Source of the DNA: Gordonia phthalatica
GTDB lineage: Bacteria; Actinomycetota; Actinomycetes; Mycobacteriales; Mycobacteriaceae
Length of the DNA stretch: 64,000 nucleotides
Direction: 5' to 3'
NCBI RefSeq assembly: GCF_001305675.1
Contig: NZ_CP011853.1
Location: forward strand, 372,001-436,000
The position numbers were made by a program, and so were the translations under genes. The notes under the pieces were generated by a model. The model was not told where the DNA came from and did not search any database. It was given only the letters and a program-made list of their open reading frames with translations. This document shows, piece after piece, positions 16,582 to 24,900 of this stretch (positions are counted from its first letter, which is position 1; every line of letters begins with the position of its first letter).

Positions 16582-17856
16582 ATGAAGCTCGAACGGTCGA
16601 CTCCTGCGCTCGTCGGATTCGTGATTGCCGGGATTCTGGCGGTCTGGCTCCAAGACGTCCTCATCCCGTACACCGAGCCCTACTGGGGGCTCTTCGGGAA
16701 CTTCCTCGACCTCGACGTCTACCGGGCCGGCGCCCAGGTGGTCCTCGACGGCGGCGACCTGTACGACGCCAAACTCCTCGGCCAGATGGACTTCACGTAC
16801 GCGCCGATCTCAGTGATCCTCTTCGCGCCGTTCGCCTGGATGTCCGCAGGCTTCGCGCACCTGCTGTGGACCATCGGCATCTTCGTCGCGCTCTACCTGA
16901 CGGTGATGCTCGGCTTCCGCAGCCTCGGCCACCAGGCGACCTGGCGGCTGCGCGTCATCGCAGGCTCGATCGTCGCGGTCAGCGCCCTCCTCGAACCCGT
17001 CCGCTCCACCATCTGGTTCGGGCAGATCAACGTGTTCTTGATGCTCCTCATCGTCGCCGACCTGGTGCGACCCGAAGGCAGCCGACTGCGCGGCGTCGGC
17101 GCAGGCATCGCGGCGGGCATCAAGCTGACCCCGCTGATCTTCGGCGCATACCTGCTGGTGACGAAGCAGTGGAAGGCCGCGGCTACGATGACCGCAGGCT
17201 TCGCCGGCACCGTGGCCCTCGGTTTCGCGCTGATGCCGACAGCGTCGTCGAAGTTCTGGTTCAACACGATGTTCGACTCCGACCGCGTGTCCTCCCCGCA
17301 GACCGTCGGCAACCAATCGATCCGCGGCACCCTCGCCAACCTCGGTCACACCGACCACCCCAGCACCGCGGCGTGGCTGGCTCTCTCGATCCCGCTGGTG
17401 CTGCTGGCCGGATGGGCCGCCGTGGTGGCGCACCGACACGGGCAGGAACTGCTGGCCATCGCAGTCGTCGGGATGACGTCGTGCGCGGTGTCCCCGGTCG
17501 CGTGGTCGCACCACTGGGTGTGGGTGGTCCCGCTGCTCGTGGTGGTGATCCACCAGGTGTCCGAGAAGCTGTCCGGCCCCGCGCAGTGGTCGCTGATCGT
17601 CCTGACCGTCGGCGGGTTCCTCGCCGCCGTCGCCTGGCGCACTCACTTCGCGTTCCCCATGTGGTTCGCCAACCGTTCGGTCGAAGACGCGTACTTCACC
17701 GGACTGTTCTTCAAGCATCCCCGCTGGTTCGACTGGTTCACCGTCCAACCGTTCACGCTGATCCTGGTGGTGACGGCAGGCGTCACGATCGCCGCGTACC
17801 AGCGGTCCGCCAGCGATCGGGTGAGCACCGGCACGACTGTCACAGGCCGCCGGTAG
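16582..17856 (+). CDS. GT87 family polyprenol-phosphate-dependent mannosyltransferase
   Basis: A 424-residue multi-pass membrane protein, about 10 hydrophobic segments, of the GT87 family (PimE-like). The catalytic Asp region is LDLDVYRAGAQVVLDGGDLYD near residue 45, the usual first extracytoplasmic loop, followed by TYAPISVILFAPFAW. The internal AGIKLTPLIFGAYLL is also typical. These enzymes transfer mannose or arabinose from a polyprenyl-phosphate donor to phosphatidylinositol mannosides or lipoarabinomannan on the outer face of the membrane. It starts 11 nt after the aminotransferase stop, so the two are probably cotranscribed. Confidence 0.82.
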   Translation: MKLERSTPALVGFVIAGILAVWLQDVLIPYTEPYWGLFGNFLDLDVYRAGAQVVLDGGDLYDAKLLGQMDFTYAPISVILFAPFAWMSAGFAHLLWTIGIFVALYLTVMLGFRSLGHQATWRLRVIAGSIVAVSALLEPVRSTIWFGQINVFLMLLIVADLVRPEGSRLRGVGAGIAAGIKLTPLIFGAYLLVTKQWKAAATMTAGFAGTVALGFALMPTASSKFWFNTMFDSDRVSSPQTVGNQSIRGTLANLGHTDHPSTAAWLALSIPLVLLAGWAAVVAHRHGQELLAIAVVGMTSCAVSPVAWSHHWVWVVPLLVVVIHQVSEKLSGPAQWSLIVLTVGGFLAAVAWRTHFAFPMWFANRSVEDAYFTGLFFKHPRWFDWFTVQPFTLILVVTAGVTIAAYQRSASDRVSTGTTVTGRR

Positions 17857-17859
17857 GCT
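17854..17859 (+). promoter_or_regulatory. -10 box of leaderless dnaX
   Basis: TAGGCT ends 6 nt before GTG 17866 and overlaps the last codons of the GT87 gene. Confidence 0.6.
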
Positions 17860-17865
17860 TGCCGC

Positions 17866-20229
17866 GTGGCTCTCTATCGCACCTACCGTCCGGCAACCTT
17901 CGCCGAAGTCGTCGGCCAGGAGCACGTCACCGCGCCCCTGAGCCGAGCGCTCGATACCGGCCGCATCAACCACGCGTACCTGTTCTCCGGGCCGCGCGGG
18001 TGCGGCAAGACGTCGTCGGCCCGCATCCTCGCGCGGTCGTTGAACTGTGAGCAGGGACCCACCTCCACACCGTGCGGCGTGTGCTCGTCGTGCGTGTCGC
18101 TGGGCCCCGGCGGCCCCGGCAACCTGGACGTCGTGGAACTCGACGCCGCCAGCCACGGCGGTGTCGACGACACCCGCGACCTGCGCGACCGAGCCTTCTA
18201 CGCCCCGGCGGAATCCCGCTACCGCGTCTTCATCATCGACGAGGCGCACATGGTCTCGTCGGCCGGCTTCAACGCCCTGCTGAAGATCGTCGAGGAGCCG
18301 CCCGAGCACCTCATCTTCATCTTCGCGACCACCGAGCCGGAGAAGGTGCTGACGACCATCAAGTCGCGCACCCACCACTACCCGTTCCGCCTGCTGGCGC
18401 CGCCCGTGATGCGCGGCCTGCTGGAGAACATCTGCGCCAAGGAAGGCGTGATCGTCGCCCCCGAGGTGTACCCGCTGGTCATCCGGGCCGGCGGCGGTTC
18501 CCCGCGCGACAGCCTCAGCATCCTCGACCAGCTCCTCGCCGGCGCAGGCGATGAGGGCGTCACCTACGAGCGGGCCCTGTCGCTGCTGGGCGTCACCGAC
18601 ACAGCACTCATCAACGACGCCGTCGACGCGCTCGCGGCCGGCGACGGCTCCGCACTGTTCGGCGTCGTCGAGAGCGTCGTCGACGCCGGACACGATCCTC
18701 GCCGCTTCGCGATCGACCTCCTCGACCGTTTCCGCGACCTCATCCTGATCCAGGCCGTCCCCGACGCCGCCGAACGCGGACTCGTCGAGGCACCGGAGGA
18801 CCAGATCGCCGGCATGCACGACGCCGCCTCCAAGCTGGGGCCGGCCACACTGACCCGGTTCGCGGAAGTCGCGCACGCAGCGCTCGGCGAGATGCGCGGC
18901 ACCACGTCGCCGCGACTCCTGCTCGAGGTGATGTGCGCCCGCCTGCTGTTGCCGTCGGCGACGGCCGACGACGCCGCGCTGCTGCAACGCATCGAGACCC
19001 TGGAACGACGTCCCGCGGGCAGTGGTGCCGCCACCGCAGCCGGCGGACCGGCACCGATCCCCTCGTCGGCGCCGAGTGCACCCGCGGCGGACGAGCCGGC
19101 TCCGCGCTTCGTCCGACCGTCCCAACGCAGGGCCGTCGAAGAAGCCCGCGCGGCCGCCCCCGCCGAACCACAGACTCCGGTACCCGCTCCTGCACCTCCG
19201 GTTCCCGAGCCGGCTCCGGTGCCGCAGCCCGAGCCGGTCGCCCCGCCGGAACCGGTCGAGCCTGCACCGGTCGCGCAGCCCGAGCCGACCGTCGAATCCG
19301 TGCCGCCGGAGCCCGTCGCAGCTCAGGAACCCGAACCCGAACCAGCACCGCGGCCGGTCGTCGAACGGCCGACCCCGCATCCGCCGATCGACTCCGACCC
19401 GCGCGCACCGGAACCTCCTCGCCGCGAACCAGAGCCCGAGCCGGTCCGCGAGCAGCGTCGCCCGGAACCAGAGCCGGAGCCGGAACGTCAGGAGCGGCAG
19501 CGACCCGCGGCCCGTGCGCCGCAGCGCCCGCCGATGCACGACGACGAGATCCCACCGGCCGAACCACCGATGGATCCCGACTACCTGCCGCCGCCCGACG
19601 ACGGGTACGCGCCGCGCAAGGCCGCCGCCGCACCCGAACCCACCCGGGAACCGGAGCCGGAACAGCCCGCGGGCCTCACCGTGGACGCGGTCTCGGCGCG
19701 CTGGCCGGAGATCCGCGCGGCGGTCCGGAAGCAGAGCTCGGTCCTCGAGGCCATGCTGTCGGCGGCCTTCGTCCATCAGGTCGACGGCACCCAGGTGACC
19801 CTCGGGCATCCGCACCCGGCCCTCGTCGGGCGTCTCGCCGACGAGCGCGGGCTCCGCGCGCTGACCACCGCGGTCGTCGAGGTCTTCGGCCCGGGTCACA
19901 CCGTCGGCGTGGTCAATGCGCAGCCGGGTTCGGCACCGGCGAAGGCATCCGCACCCGCGCCGGAGAAGCCCGAGCCGCGCAGGCAGACGTTCACCCGACC
20001 GAGCCGCCCCCGCGACCCGCACGCGCCGGAACCGTCGGCGGACTACCCGCCCGAGCCAGAGGAGCCTTCCGAACCGGTCCCGCCGGTTCCCGACGAAGAG
20101 CTCACCGACGATGAGCGCGACGAGATGGTCGCGCAGGCGCACTCCGGCGGTCCCGACGACCGTCTGGACCCCGACCAGGTGGCCCTGGAGCTGCTCAAGT
20201 CCGAACTAGGGGCCCGGCCCGTCGAATAG
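17866..20229 (+). CDS. dnaX: DNA polymerase III subunit gamma/tau
   Basis: A 787-residue clamp-loader ATPase. Walker A GPRGCGKTS lies at residues 42-50, the Zn-binding Cys are at 61, 70, 73 and 76, and Walker B is VFIIDEAHM. The sensor segment ALLKIVEEPPEHLIFIFATTEPEK is present. The ATPase and oligomerisation domains end near residue 380. Residues about 385-603 are an unusually long Pro/Glu/Arg-rich linker. The C-terminal tau-like domain (LTVDAVSARWPEIR to about residue 690) follows, then another acidic, Pro-rich tail. M. tuberculosis DnaX is about 200 residues shorter, mainly for lack of this linker. The gene is convergent with bfaB, with a long hairpin between them. Confidence 0.93.
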   Translation: MALYRTYRPATFAEVVGQEHVTAPLSRALDTGRINHAYLFSGPRGCGKTSSARILARSLNCEQGPTSTPCGVCSSCVSLGPGGPGNLDVVELDAASHGGVDDTRDLRDRAFYAPAESRYRVFIIDEAHMVSSAGFNALLKIVEEPPEHLIFIFATTEPEKVLTTIKSRTHHYPFRLLAPPVMRGLLENICAKEGVIVAPEVYPLVIRAGGGSPRDSLSILDQLLAGAGDEGVTYERALSLLGVTDTALINDAVDALAAGDGSALFGVVESVVDAGHDPRRFAIDLLDRFRDLILIQAVPDAAERGLVEAPEDQIAGMHDAASKLGPATLTRFAEVAHAALGEMRGTTSPRLLLEVMCARLLLPSATADDAALLQRIETLERRPAGSGAATAAGGPAPIPSSAPSAPAADEPAPRFVRPSQRRAVEEARAAAPAEPQTPVPAPAPPVPEPAPVPQPEPVAPPEPVEPAPVAQPEPTVESVPPEPVAAQEPEPEPAPRPVVERPTPHPPIDSDPRAPEPPRREPEPEPVREQRRPEPEPEPERQERQRPAARAPQRPPMHDDEIPPAEPPMDPDYLPPPDDGYAPRKAAAAPEPTREPEPEQPAGLTVDAVSARWPEIRAAVRKQSSVLEAMLSAAFVHQVDGTQVTLGHPHPALVGRLADERGLRALTTAVVEVFGPGHTVGVVNAQPGSAPAKASAPAPEKPEPRRQTFTRPSRPRDPHAPEPSADYPPEPEEPSEPVPPVPDEELTDDERDEMVAQAHSGGPDDRLDPDQVALELLKSELGARPVE

Positions 20230-20231
20230 AA

Positions 20232-20308
20232 CAGCTGAGACCAGGCCGTTCACGGCCCGCCGAGGGAAGATTTCCGCCGGCAGGCCGTGAGCGGCCTGAT
20301 TTCAGCAG
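20232..20308. terminator. Long bidirectional hairpin between dnaX and bfaB
   Basis: The arms 20232-20257 and 20283-20308 pair over 26 nt with four mismatches, several of which would be G-U pairs in RNA. The core is CAGGCCGTTCACGGCC. The right arm ends TTTCAGCAGTA, identical to the end of the 2918-3000 hairpin. There is no T-run. Confidence 0.65.
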
Positions 20309-20318
20309 TACGCGTCGC

Positions 20319-21587
20319 TTACGGCTCCCACCACGGCCGCATCGGCAGGTTGGTCGTCGAATCGAGCTGCAACTTCGTCGCCAGCACGTGGTGCAGTTGG
20401 ACGATGTCGCGCTCGAACCCGATCCGACAGCCGGCCATGTACAGACCCCACAGCCGGGCGGTGCCCTCACCCACCTCGGCGACGGCCTCGTCCCAGTTCT
20501 TCACGAGGTTCTTGTTCCAGTCGCGCAGGGTCAGTGCGTAGTGGTGACGGAAGTTCTCCTCGTGGAGCACCTCCAACCGTGACACGTCCTGCATCCGGGA
20601 GATGATGGTGCCCGACCCGGTCAGCTCCCCGTCGGGGAACACGTAGCGGTCGATGAACGGACCGGCCTTGCTGCGCGTCCGGTTGTCGGGCCGGGTGATG
20701 CAGTGGTTCAGGATCAGGCCGCCCGACCGGACCTTGTCGCGCATGAAACTGAAGTACTTGGGGTAGTTCGCGACACCGATGTGCTCGGTGAGACCGATCG
20801 ACGAGATCGCATCGAAGTCCGATTCGGGCACGTCGCGGTAGTCGCTGTAGCGGACCTCGGCGAACTCCGAGAGCCCTTCGCGTTCGATGGCCTCCTGCGC
20901 CCACTGGGCCTGCTCGGACGAGAGGGTCACCCCGAGCGCGTGCACGCCGCGTCGTGCCGCGTACCGCACCATGCCGCCCCAGCCGCAGCCCATGTCCAGC
21001 AGTCGGTCGCCGGGCTGCAGATTCAGCTTGTCGAAGACGAGGCGGTACTTGTTCTCCTGAGCCTCCTCCAGGGTGGCGTCCGGAGTCGGGTAGACGGCGC
21101 ACGTGTAGGTCATGGATTCGCCGAGGACCAGCTCGTAGAAGCGGTTGGAGACGTCGTAGTGGTAGTGGATCACCTCGGCGTCCCGCTCGCGGCTGTGCCG
21201 CAGACCTTCGGCGAACCGGCGCCACCGTGGCAGGCTCTCCTGCGGGGGAGGCGGGATCAGCTTGAAGTGCTCCCTCCCGATCGACCGGGCGATCTGCGCC
21301 AGCTCTACGGGGTTGGGCTTGCGGAACTTCAGGTCGCCGGCGAGCGCCTGCAGCGCACCGTATGGGTCTCCGGGGTGGGCGCCGATCAACTCCAGATCGC
21401 CGGAGACGTAGGCGCGGGCCAGGCCGAGATCGCCCGGCGCCGTCACCAGGTAGGTGGTTCCGCGCGGGGTCTTCAGATCGAGGCCGAACTCGGCGTTCTC
21501 GGGGCCGGCAGAGCTGCCGTCGTACGCGGTGATGCGAACCGCGAGGTCGCGTCCGACGAGCGTTTCGATGATCTGGGCAAGCTTCAT
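20319..21587 (-). CDS. bfaB: S-adenosylmethionine-dependent fatty-acyl methyltransferase (10-methyl fatty acid synthesis)
   Basis: A 422-residue cyclopropane-fatty-acid-synthase family protein. The SAM motif DMGCGWGGM lies near residue 190, the YDVSNRFYELVLGESMTYTCA segment is the family hallmark, and the C-terminal LTLRDWNKNL is also typical. Its pairing with an upstream FAD-binding oxidoreductase matches Rv3720-Rv3719 (BfaB-BfaA, or TmsB-TmsA). In that pair the methyltransferase adds a methylene group to oleoyl phospholipid at C10, and the partner reduces it to tuberculostearic acid. It starts on the 4-nt overlap with bfaA. This is more likely than a generic cyclopropane synthase because of the partner gene. 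Confidence 0.85.
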   Translation of the reverse strand: MKLAQIIETLVGRDLAVRITAYDGSSAGPENAEFGLDLKTPRGTTYLVTAPGDLGLARAYVSGDLELIGAHPGDPYGALQALAGDLKFRKPNPVELAQIARSIGREHFKLIPPPPQESLPRWRRFAEGLRHSRERDAEVIHYHYDVSNRFYELVLGESMTYTCAVYPTPDATLEEAQENKYRLVFDKLNLQPGDRLLDMGCGWGGMVRYAARRGVHALGVTLSSEQAQWAQEAIEREGLSEFAEVRYSDYRDVPESDFDAISSIGLTEHIGVANYPKYFSFMRDKVRSGGLILNHCITRPDNRTRSKAGPFIDRYVFPDGELTGSGTIISRMQDVSRLEVLHEENFRHHYALTLRDWNKNLVKNWDEAVAEVGEGTARLWGLYMAGCRIGFERDIVQLHHVLATKLQLDSTTNLPMRPWWEP

Positions 21588-23023
21588 GCGCGCTTCACTG
21601 CTTTCTCGTAGAGGCCGAGCAGGCGACGGTCGGGGTCGTAGCGACGGCGGAGTTCGTCGTAGTGTCCGCCACCGTACAACTCTTCGAATTCTTCTGGGCT
21701 GTAAAAGGATTCGGAGTACAGCGACTTGTGACCACCCAACTCGCTGACCTTCTTTTCGATGATCCGATTGGTGTGGCCGGGCCTACCGGGCGTGACGGGG
21801 ACGCCGGACCAGAAGCCGACGTTGACGTAGAACTGCCCGCGTTGCAGCGGGTACAGGGTCCACGGCTGCGTCGCAGCCGCGGCTGCCGGATCGGGAGCAC
21901 CGATCTCGACGGGCGACGGGTCCGCGAGCTTCAGCGGGCACAGCCAGATCGGCTCGATCGGGATCTCGGTCAGGAACCAGTCGACGAAGTCGGCGGTCCG
22001 GTCGATCGGCACCTCGATGTCCTGCACCACCCGCTCGGTGGGCGGCAGGCCTTTGCGCGCGTTCAGCTTGTCGCCGATGTCCCACCGCTGGTCGTAGCCG
22101 ATGAGCTTCCAGTAGAAACTGCTGCGCAGGTACTTCGCGGGCCACAGTCGACGGATCCGCGGATTCTGCGCGCCGAACGCCCGCGAGCACCAGAACCAGT
22201 CGGTGTCCCACCGCCACAGGTAGTCGCGGATCGTGAGGCGGTCGCGCTTCGGCTCGGCGCCGTCGTGCTGGATGGACCGGTAGTAGATGTTCATGTCGGT
22301 GTAGTCGCTGACCGGGCCCGGCTCGTCGGTCTGTCGGCCGAGGACCAGGTAGCCCTCGTCTGCGGTGAAGACGACCCCGTCCAGATAGTCGACCCGTTCA
22401 CCGAGGTACTCGCGGTCGACGGCGACCTGCGCCATCAGGTCCTGCAGTTCGCGGGTGCCGCGGACTCGGACGTGCCGCAGTTCCACGAACGGCGGCACCT
22501 TCTCCAGGGCGATCTTGAGCCGGACCGAATAGCCGAGCGTTCCGTACGAGTTGGGGAACCCGAAGAACAGGTCGCGGTACTCGTTGTCGGGACGCGCCAC
22601 CACCAGGTCGCCGGAGCCGGTGAGGATCTCCATCTCGAGCACGGACTCGTGCGGCAGGCCGTTGCGGAACGACGTGCTCTCGATGCCCAGCCCGGTGACC
22701 GCCCCGCCCAGAGTGATCGTCTTCAACTGCGGAACCACCAGGGGGACGAGCCCGTACGGAAGGGTGGCGTCCACCAGATCCTCGTAGGTGCACATGCCTG
22801 CGACCTGTGCGGTCTGCTCCACGGGATCCACCGAGATGACGCGATGCAGTTCGGAGACGTCCAGGCCGGGTGCGGAGGAGGCTGCGCGCTTGCGGAACAG
22901 GTTCGACGTCTTCTTGGCGAGTCGGACATTGGCCCCGTCGGGGATGGCGCGGTAGCTGTCGAGCAGCTTGCGCCTGCCGCGACTGAAGGCGATGTCTCCG
23001 TATTCGGATGCGTTCAAAGCCAC
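21584..23023 (-). CDS. bfaA: FAD-binding oxidoreductase, 10-methylene fatty-acyl reductase
   Basis: A 479-residue FAD_binding_4 protein of the DHCR24/alditol-oxidase type. The FAD-binding segment is LKTITLGGAVTGLGIES, preceded by VDPVEQTAQVAGMCTYEDLV. The C-terminal half has KKVSELGGHKSLYSESFYSPEEFEELYGG, typical of the Rv3719 subgroup. It is proposed to reduce the 10-methylene intermediate made by BfaB. GTG 23023 is chosen because a TACGGT box ends 6 nt upstream; the longer frame to 23167 lacks conserved sequence. An ATGA overlap couples it to bfaB. Confidence 0.83.
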   Translation of the reverse strand: MALNASEYGDIAFSRGRRKLLDSYRAIPDGANVRLAKKTSNLFRKRAASSAPGLDVSELHRVISVDPVEQTAQVAGMCTYEDLVDATLPYGLVPLVVPQLKTITLGGAVTGLGIESTSFRNGLPHESVLEMEILTGSGDLVVARPDNEYRDLFFGFPNSYGTLGYSVRLKIALEKVPPFVELRHVRVRGTRELQDLMAQVAVDREYLGERVDYLDGVVFTADEGYLVLGRQTDEPGPVSDYTDMNIYYRSIQHDGAEPKRDRLTIRDYLWRWDTDWFWCSRAFGAQNPRIRRLWPAKYLRSSFYWKLIGYDQRWDIGDKLNARKGLPPTERVVQDIEVPIDRTADFVDWFLTEIPIEPIWLCPLKLADPSPVEIGAPDPAAAAATQPWTLYPLQRGQFYVNVGFWSGVPVTPGRPGHTNRIIEKKVSELGGHKSLYSESFYSPEEFEELYGGGHYDELRRRYDPDRRLLGLYEKAVKRA

Positions 23024-23029
23024 ATTCCC

Positions 23030-23035
23030 ACCGTA
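23030..23035 (-). promoter_or_regulatory. -10 box of leaderless bfaA
   Basis: TACGGT on the minus strand ends 6 nt before GTG 23023. Confidence 0.55.
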
Positions 23036-23132
23036 GCCCGACGACCAGTACCGTGGGGGACGTCTTCCCGCCTTTCCGGGCGCATACGAGTCGGCGCCGA
23101 CCGGAGCCGACAAACCAAAGGAGCCACCACAA

Positions 23133-23570
23133 GTGGGACAGGTAACCGCCACCACGAACCTCGCCATCGACGCCGCACCGGAGGCGGTCAGCGCTGCGCT
23201 GGCCGACTACACCACGGTGCGTCCGCAGATCCTGCCCGCCAACTACCGCGATTACCGCGTCGAGGCCGGCGGCACCGGTGCGGGCACCGTTGTGCACTGG
23301 ATCCTGCAGGCCACCGAGAAGCGGCAGCGCGACGTCCTCGCCGACGTCACCGTCAGCGGCGACACCATCACCGAGACCGACCGCAACTCCACCATGGTCA
23401 CCACGTACCGCGTCACCGCGGCGGGCACCGGCTCGCAGGTCGTCGTCACCACCACATGGAAGGGTGCCGGCGGCATCGGCGGCTTCTTCGAGAAGACGTT
23501 CGCGCCCAAGGGCCTGAACCGCATGTACACCGAACTGCTCGGCAACCTGCAGAAGCGTCTGGCGCACTGA
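23133..23570 (+). CDS. SRPBCC (START-like) family protein
   Basis: A 145-residue single-domain protein of the polyketide cyclase/START superfamily. The N-terminal strand TNLAIDAAPEAVSAALADY is followed by alternating strands (GTVVHWILQATEKRQRDV, TITETDRNSTMVTTYRV) and a C-terminal amphipathic helix FEKTFAPKGLNRMYTELLGNL. Members enclose a hydrophobic ligand cavity. It matches Rv3718c by position, beside the bfaAB pair, so a lipid ligand is plausible but unproven. AAGGAG precedes GTG 23133. Confidence 0.78.
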   Translation: MGQVTATTNLAIDAAPEAVSAALADYTTVRPQILPANYRDYRVEAGGTGAGTVVHWILQATEKRQRDVLADVTVSGDTITETDRNSTMVTTYRVTAAGTGSQVVVTTTWKGAGGIGGFFEKTFAPKGLNRMYTELLGNLQKRLAH

Positions 23571-24505
23571 GCCGTCGGGGACGCCGCCGCGTCAAACCGC
23601 TGCCCGCCCGGGATGGTATCGATGCCACCCGGGTGGTTCTGCGTCTGCCCGAAGCGGGGACGTGGCGAGTGCTCGACTCGCTGTTGGCCGCACCACCGCT
23701 GTCGGACCTGGCCGAGGACGACCTGCGACGCCGCGCCGCGGCCGGTGAGCTCGTCGACCAGGACGGCGCCGCGGTCGATCTCGACGCTCCCGTGCGCCGG
23801 CCGACCTCGGTGTACCTCTATCGGGGCCTGCCGCCGGAGTACGACGTCCCGTTCGACATGCCGATCCTGCACCTGGACGACGACCTCGTCGTGGTCGACA
23901 AGCCGCACTTCCTCGCGACCATGCCGCGCGGCGCACACGTCGCGCAGACGGCGCTGGTCCGACTGCGCCGCGACCTGGGATCCGACGACGTCGCTCCCGC
24001 GCACCGCCTCGACCGGCTGACCGCGGGCGTCCTCCTGTTCACCCGCCGCCGCGAGGTGCGGGCGGCCTACCAGGAACTCTTCGCAGCGCGACGAGTTCAC
24101 AAGGAGTACCGGGCGCTCGCACCGATCGACGAGGCTCTCGCCGGCGGCGTCCACGTGGAGAATCGGATCCTCAAGACCGCGGGCGACCTGCGCGCCCGGG
24201 TCGTCGACGGCGAGCCGAACGCGATCAGCGACATCGCCCTGCTCGGTCCGGTCCGCGACGGGCTGGGGGAGTACCGGCTGCGGCCCACCACCGGCCGCAC
24301 CCACCAGCTGCGGATGCACATGGCAGGGCTCGGCGTCCCGATCGTCGGCGATCCGCTGTACCCGGAGGTCGACGCCGAGCTGGCGACGGCACCCGACCGC
24401 GGCGACTTCTCGTCGCCGCTGCGGCTGATCGCGGACGTGCTCGCTTTCGACGACCCGCTGACCGGCACCCGCCGGGAGTTCCGTTCGCGGATCGACTTCG
24501 CGTAG
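23567..24505 (+). CDS. RluA family 23S rRNA/tRNA pseudouridine synthase
   Basis: About 312 residues. It has a short S4-like N-terminal region (WRVLDSLLAAPPLSDLAEDDLRRRAAAGELV), then the catalytic core with LHLDDDLVVVDKPHFL and the HRLDRLTAG motif whose Asp is catalytic. The RTHQLRMHMAGLG motif closes the active site. It isomerises specific uridines in rRNA or tRNA. The N-terminus is uncertain: homologous sequence begins at a CTG (23567) overlapping the SRPBCC stop, and the next in-frame conventional start is GTG 23633. The 4-nt overlap suggests translational coupling. Confidence 0.82.
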   Translation: MSRRGRRRVKPLPARDGIDATRVVLRLPEAGTWRVLDSLLAAPPLSDLAEDDLRRRAAAGELVDQDGAAVDLDAPVRRPTSVYLYRGLPPEYDVPFDMPILHLDDDLVVVDKPHFLATMPRGAHVAQTALVRLRRDLGSDDVAPAHRLDRLTAGVLLFTRRREVRAAYQELFAARRVHKEYRALAPIDEALAGGVHVENRILKTAGDLRARVVDGEPNAISDIALLGPVRDGLGEYRLRPTTGRTHQLRMHMAGLGVPIVGDPLYPEVDAELATAPDRGDFSSPLRLIADVLAFDDPLTGTRREFRSRIDFA

Positions 24506-24522
24506 CAGTCCACGCTGCCGCG

Positions 24523-24528
24523 TACCCT
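24523..24528 (+). promoter_or_regulatory. -10 box of a leaderless start (gene at 24536)
   Basis: TACCCT ends 7 nt before ATG 24536. Confidence 0.65.
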
Positions 24529-24535
24529 CGCACTC

Positions 24536-24898
24536 ATGGCGATCATCGGCTCCTACGAGCGGCACCCCGACCTCGGGTGCGAGGCCGTCGTCTTTCTCGA
24601 CGAGGACTCCGACGCCTGCTTCCAGCTGCAGCGCGACCTGCCCGGCGGACCGCGTGCCGGCCAGTGCTGCATCACCACCGGTGCCAGTGCTCCCGTTTAC
24701 GACGGTGTGACCGCCTGGCGCCTGGTGGGCGACGATCGCTTCGAGTTCGCCCTGACCGCCCGTGCGGCGCGCCTGTTCGGCGACGACCTCGTGTCCTTCC
24801 AGCTCGCGGTGGACCCCGACACCGATCCCGCCGACCACGTCGACGAACTCGCCGGACACGTCGGACGGCTGCTCGGTCTGGACCGACTACCCTCGTAG
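24536..24898 (+). CDS. Small acidic cytosolic protein, possibly Imm10-like
   Basis: A 120-residue protein with no signal peptide or membrane segment. The alternating strand pattern CEAVVFLDEDSDACFQLQRDL, then APVYDGVTAWRLVGDDRFEFALTARAARLFG and then VSFQLAV suggests a small mixed alpha/beta fold. The VFLDEDSDACFQLQR region recalls Imm10 family immunity proteins, but the match is weak. It has its own leaderless start and lies just before ybaB. No toxin gene is seen nearby. The function is unknown. Confidence 0.55.
   Translation: MAIIGSYERHPDLGCEAVVFLDEDSDACFQLQRDLPGGPRAGQCCITTGASAPVYDGVTAWRLVGDDRFEFALTARAARLFGDDLVSFQLAVDPDTDPADHVDELAGHVGRLLGLDRLPS
24888..24893 (+). promoter_or_regulatory. -10 box of leaderless ybaB
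   Basis: TACCCT ends 7 nt before GTG 24901 and lies within the end of the preceding gene. Confidence 0.65.
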
Positions 24899-24900
24899 AC

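Noticed and set aside
16810..20142. A 1110-residue open frame on the minus strand opposite the GT87 gene and dnaX
   Set aside because: It is antisense to two well-supported genes. Its composition (long Arg/Gly/Glu/His runs) is a product of GC-rich codon bias in the opposite frame.
21662..24505. A 947-residue plus-strand open frame
   Set aside because: Only the last ~310 residues are real (RluA synthase). The rest is antisense to bfaA and in the wrong frame for the SRPBCC gene.
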